From positions 1 to 7,631 of the forward strand of contig CAZYBG010000128.1 in NCBI GenBank assembly GCA_964645155.1: a stretch of DNA of 7,631 nt, in the 5' to 3' direction. Numbering within the stretch: the first letter of the stretch is position 1; every line of letters begins with the position of its first letter. The translations under genes were made by a program, and so were the position numbers. Shown here piece after piece: positions 5,477 to 7,631 of the stretch. A model generated the notes under the pieces. The model had not been told where the DNA came from. It did no database searches and worked only from the letters and a program-made list of their open reading frames with translations. Origin of the DNA: CAZYBG01 sp964645155. Lineage in GTDB: Bacteria; Pseudomonadota; Alphaproteobacteria; Rhodobacterales; Rhodobacteraceae.

Positions 5477-6346
5477 ATGGCCACGCAAGCCTCGCGATCC
5501 GTCGCCCGCTTCATGATCGCGCCGTCGGTCATCCTGCTGCTGGTCTGGATGATCGTGCCGCTCGGCACCACGATCTGGTTCTCGTTCCTGCGCTACCGGC
5601 TGCTCAACCCCGAACGGTCGGGCTTCATCGGCTTTCGCAACTACACCGATTTCGTCGCCTCGCCGGCCTTCCTCGGCGCCATCGGCAACACGCTGATCCT
5701 GGTCGGCAGCGTGATCGCGATCACGGTGATCCTGGGGCTTCTCATCGCGATGCTGATCGACCAGCCGATGTGGGGCCAGGGGCCGGTCCGCATCCTCGTG
5801 ATCTCGCCGTTCTTCATCATGCCGCCGGTGGCGGCGCTGATCTGGAAGAACATGTTCTTCAATCCCTCGAACGGCCTTTTCGGCGAGGCGGCGAAGGCCC
5901 TCGGGCTGGCTCCGTTCGACTTCCTCGGGCAGGCGCCGCTCGCCTCGATCATCGTCATCGTCGCCTGGCAGTGGCTGCCCTTCGCCACGCTGATCCTGCT
6001 GACCGCGCTGCAATCGCTCGACAGCGAGCAGCTGGAGGCGGCCGAGATGGACGGCGCGCCGCCGCTCAGCCGGTTCTGGCACATCATGCTGCCGCATCTG
6101 TCGCGCGCGATCACCGTGGTCATCCTGATCCAGACGATCTTCCTGCTGGGCATCTTCGGCGAGATCCTCGTCACCACCAACGGCGGGCCCGGCAGCGCGT
6201 CGACCACGCTGCCCTTCCTGATCTACAAGGAGGCGCTTCTCGACTTCGACGCCGGCACCGCCGCGGCCGGCGGCGTCGTGGCGGTGATCCTCGCCAACAT
6301 CGTCGCCTTCTTCCTGATGAAGGCGATCGGCAAGAACCTCGACTGA
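5477..6346 (+). CDS. smoF: Polyol ABC transporter permease, first membrane subunit
   Basis: The 289-aa inner-membrane protein has about six hydrophobic segments: 12-36, 71-95, 107-125, 157-178, 211-232 and 265-282. This fits the MalF/UgpA-like (CUT1) permease class without the extra N-terminal helices of MalF. The cytoplasmic EAA loop that docks the ATPase is EAAEMDGAPPLSRFWHIMLP (187-206), with the expected G193 and the terminal LP. LVTTNGGPGSASTTLPFLIY (231-250) is typical of the family's first permease. The ATG at 5477 has GAGAGGAG eight bases upstream; an in-frame GTG at 5468 would place the Shine-Dalgarno inside the coding region and is less likely. It follows the binding-protein gene after a hairpin and precedes the second permease gene by 13 bases. 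It forms a heterodimer channel with the next gene product. Confidence 0.92.
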   Translation: MATQASRSVARFMIAPSVILLLVWMIVPLGTTIWFSFLRYRLLNPERSGFIGFRNYTDFVASPAFLGAIGNTLILVGSVIAITVILGLLIAMLIDQPMWGQGPVRILVISPFFIMPPVAALIWKNMFFNPSNGLFGEAAKALGLAPFDFLGQAPLASIIVIVAWQWLPFATLILLTALQSLDSEQLEAAEMDGAPPLSRFWHIMLPHLSRAITVVILIQTIFLLGIFGEILVTTNGGPGSASTTLPFLIYKEALLDFDAGTAAAGGVVAVILANIVAFFLMKAIGKNLD

Positions 6347-6359
6347 AGGACGCGACGCC

Positions 6360-7190
6360 ATGGCCCGCGCGGTCACCCCCGCCCGCAAGACGCTGAACAC
6401 CGCCGCCGCCTGGACGGTGGCGCTGGTGCTGTTCTTCCCGATCCTCTGGACGGTGCTGACGAGCTTCAAGCCCGAGCCGGTCGCCGTCGCCTCGCCGCCG
6501 GTGTTCCTGAACTTCGACTGGACGCTGCAGAACTACGCCGACGTGCAGGAGCAGCGGGGCTATGCCCGGTACTTCTGGAACAGCGTGGTGATCGCCGTCG
6601 GCTCGACCGCGCTGGGGCTTCTGATCGCGATTCCCGCGGCCTGGGCGATGGCCTTCGTCCGCGGCCGGCGGACCAAGGACCTGCTGATGTGGATGCTGTC
6701 GACCAAGATGATGCCGGCCGCCGGCGTGCTGGTGCCGATCTACCTCATCATGAAGGCGCTCGGCCTCTTCGACACGCGGTTCGGGCTGACCCTCGTGCTG
6801 ATGCTGATGAACCTGCCGATCATCGTCTGGATGCTCTACACCTATTTCCGCGAGATCCCGGCCGAGATCCTCGAGGCGGCGCGGATGGACGGCGCCGGCC
6901 TGTGGAACGAGATCCGCCATGTGCTGACGCCGATGGCGGTGCCGGGCATCGCCTCGACGGTGCTGCTGAACGTCATCCTGGCGTGGAACGAGGCGTTCTG
7001 GACGCTGAACCTGACCGCGGTCGACGCGGCGCCGCTGACCAAGTTCATCGCCGGCTTCTCGTCGCCGCAGGGGCTGTTCTACGCCAAGCTCTCGGCGGCC
7101 TCGACGCTGGCCATCGCGCCGATCCTGATCCTCGGCTGGTTCAGCCAGAAACAGCTGGTGCGCGGGCTGACCTTCGGCGCGGTCAAGTGA
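6360..7190 (+). CDS. smoG: Polyol ABC transporter permease, second membrane subunit
   Basis: The 276-aa inner-membrane protein of the MalG/UgpE-like CUT1 class has hydrophobic segments at about 14-34, 72-98, 108-132, 141-163, 196-216 and 245-262. The EAA loop is EAARMDGAGLWNEIRHVLTP (172-191), with G178 and the final P191. The N-terminal FFPILWTVLTSFKPEP (25-40) and the C-terminal LVRGLTFGAVK (266-276) are typical of this subunit. The start ATG has AAGGA nine bases upstream, overlapping the end of the previous gene. It is 13 bases after the first permease gene and 7 bases before the ATPase start, so the three are one transcriptional unit. It pairs with the other permease to form the translocation pore. 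Intact and of normal length. Confidence 0.92.
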   Translation: MARAVTPARKTLNTAAAWTVALVLFFPILWTVLTSFKPEPVAVASPPVFLNFDWTLQNYADVQEQRGYARYFWNSVVIAVGSTALGLLIAIPAAWAMAFVRGRRTKDLLMWMLSTKMMPAAGVLVPIYLIMKALGLFDTRFGLTLVLMLMNLPIIVWMLYTYFREIPAEILEAARMDGAGLWNEIRHVLTPMAVPGIASTVLLNVILAWNEAFWTLNLTAVDAAPLTKFIAGFSSPQGLFYAKLSAASTLAIAPILILGWFSQKQLVRGLTFGAVK

Positions 7191-7197
7191 GGGGACC

Positions 7198-7631
7198 ATG
7201 GGACGGATAGTGCTGAAAGATGTCCGCAAGTCGTTCGGCGAGGTGGCTGTCATCCCCGGCGTCGACCTCGAGATCGCGGATGGCGAGTTCGTCGTCTTCG
7301 TCGGGCCGTCGGGTTGCGGGAAATCGACGCTGCTGCGCCTGATCGCGGGGCTCGAGGACATCACCGCGGGCGCGATCGAGATCGACGGGCGCGACGCCTC
7401 GCGGCTGCCGCCGGCGAAGCGCGGCCTCGCCATGGTGTTCCAGAGCTATGCGCTCTACCCGCACATGACCGTCAGGAAGAACATCGCCTTCCCGCTGAAG
7501 ATGGCGGGCCTGCCGCCGGCCGAGCAGGACCGCAAGGTCGAGCAGGCGGCGAAGATCCTGAACCTCACCGCCTATCTCGACCGCCGGCCGGGGCAGCTTT
7601 CGGGCGGCCAGCGCCAGCGCGTCGCGATCGG
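7198..7631 (+). CDS. smoK: Polyol ABC transporter ATP-binding protein (truncated by window end)
   Basis: The first 144 residues and part of the next codon are present; family members run to about 330-370 residues, so more than half lies beyond the edge. Walker A is GPSGCGKST (36-44), the Q-loop is MVFQSYALYPH (79-89) with Q82, and the ABC signature LSGGQ (134-138) is reached just before the cut. Walker B, the switch histidine and the C-terminal TOBE-type regulatory domain of MalK/UgpC/SmoK-like ATPases are not visible. The N-terminal order MGRIVLKDVRKSFG... fits the MalK class. The start ATG follows GAGGGG by only about 3 bases, right after the stop of the second permease gene, which favours translational coupling. 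It would power import by the binding protein and permeases upstream. Confidence 0.92.
   Translation, partial: MGRIVLKDVRKSFGEVAVIPGVDLEIADGEFVVFVGPSGCGKSTLLRLIAGLEDITAGAIEIDGRDASRLPPAKRGLAMVFQSYALYPHMTVRKNIAFPLKMAGLPPAEQDRKVEQAAKILNLTAYLDRRPGQLSGGQRQRVAI

Noticed and set aside
2641..5571. A 976-codon open frame on the minus strand, opposite the regulator and binding-protein genes
   Set aside because: It is antisense to two clearly recognisable genes. Its translation is rich in Arg, Gly, His and Asp with no family features, as expected from a complementary frame in very GC-rich DNA.
5078..7433. Long minus-strand frames opposite the permease and ATPase genes
   Set aside because: Charged, repetitive shadow translations; the plus-strand genes have EAA loops, Walker A and correct Shine-Dalgarno spacing.

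Overview
The window is very GC-rich DNA with compact genes. Its gene content points to an alphaproteobacterium, most likely of the Rhodobacter/Paracoccus group: a SmoEFGK-type polyol ABC transporter, a radical-SAM/UDG-linked repair gene pair, and a LexA box of the alphaproteobacterial type. This is inference from families and motifs, not from a marker gene. No rRNA, tRNA, CRISPR array, insertion sequence or other mobile-element signature was seen.

Region 1 (1-1393, minus strand) is a putative DNA-repair operon. The 407-aa radical SAM protein (1358 to 135) carries CX3CX2C, a C-terminal helix-hairpin-helix-like segment and the C-terminal pentapeptide QLSLF, which matches the sliding-clamp-binding consensus. 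One base after its stop begins the partner protein of the TIGR03915 type, cut by the window edge. Directly before the radical SAM start codon is GTTC-N7-GTTC, the alphaproteobacterial LexA box. It covers a candidate -10 element whose predicted transcription start is the A of the ATG. Together these suggest an SOS-induced, leaderless, replication-linked repair module.

Region 2 (1394-2050, plus strand) holds a divergent small gene for a DUF2383-type four-helix-bundle protein. It is preceded by a GGAAC-N16-CGTT element that resembles general-stress (EcfG) promoters. A GC-rich hairpin follows the gene.

Region 3 (2097-7631, plus strand) is a polyol (sorbitol/mannitol-like) utilisation locus. It starts with a HAD-IA sugar-phosphatase-like protein and a SorC-family sugar-sensing regulator. 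A good sigma-70-type promoter overlaid by two 14-bp palindromic operators follows, and then the transporter: periplasmic binding protein, two permeases, and the ATPase, which is truncated by the window end just at its ABC signature. A strong hairpin between the binding-protein gene and the first permease gene may set the excess of binding protein over membrane subunits. Metabolic enzymes such as polyol dehydrogenases would be expected beyond the right edge.

No gene-free stretch exceeds 300 bases. The gaps are 1359-1546, 1982-2096, 2766-2922, 3874-3975 and 5290-5476, and what each holds is listed below.
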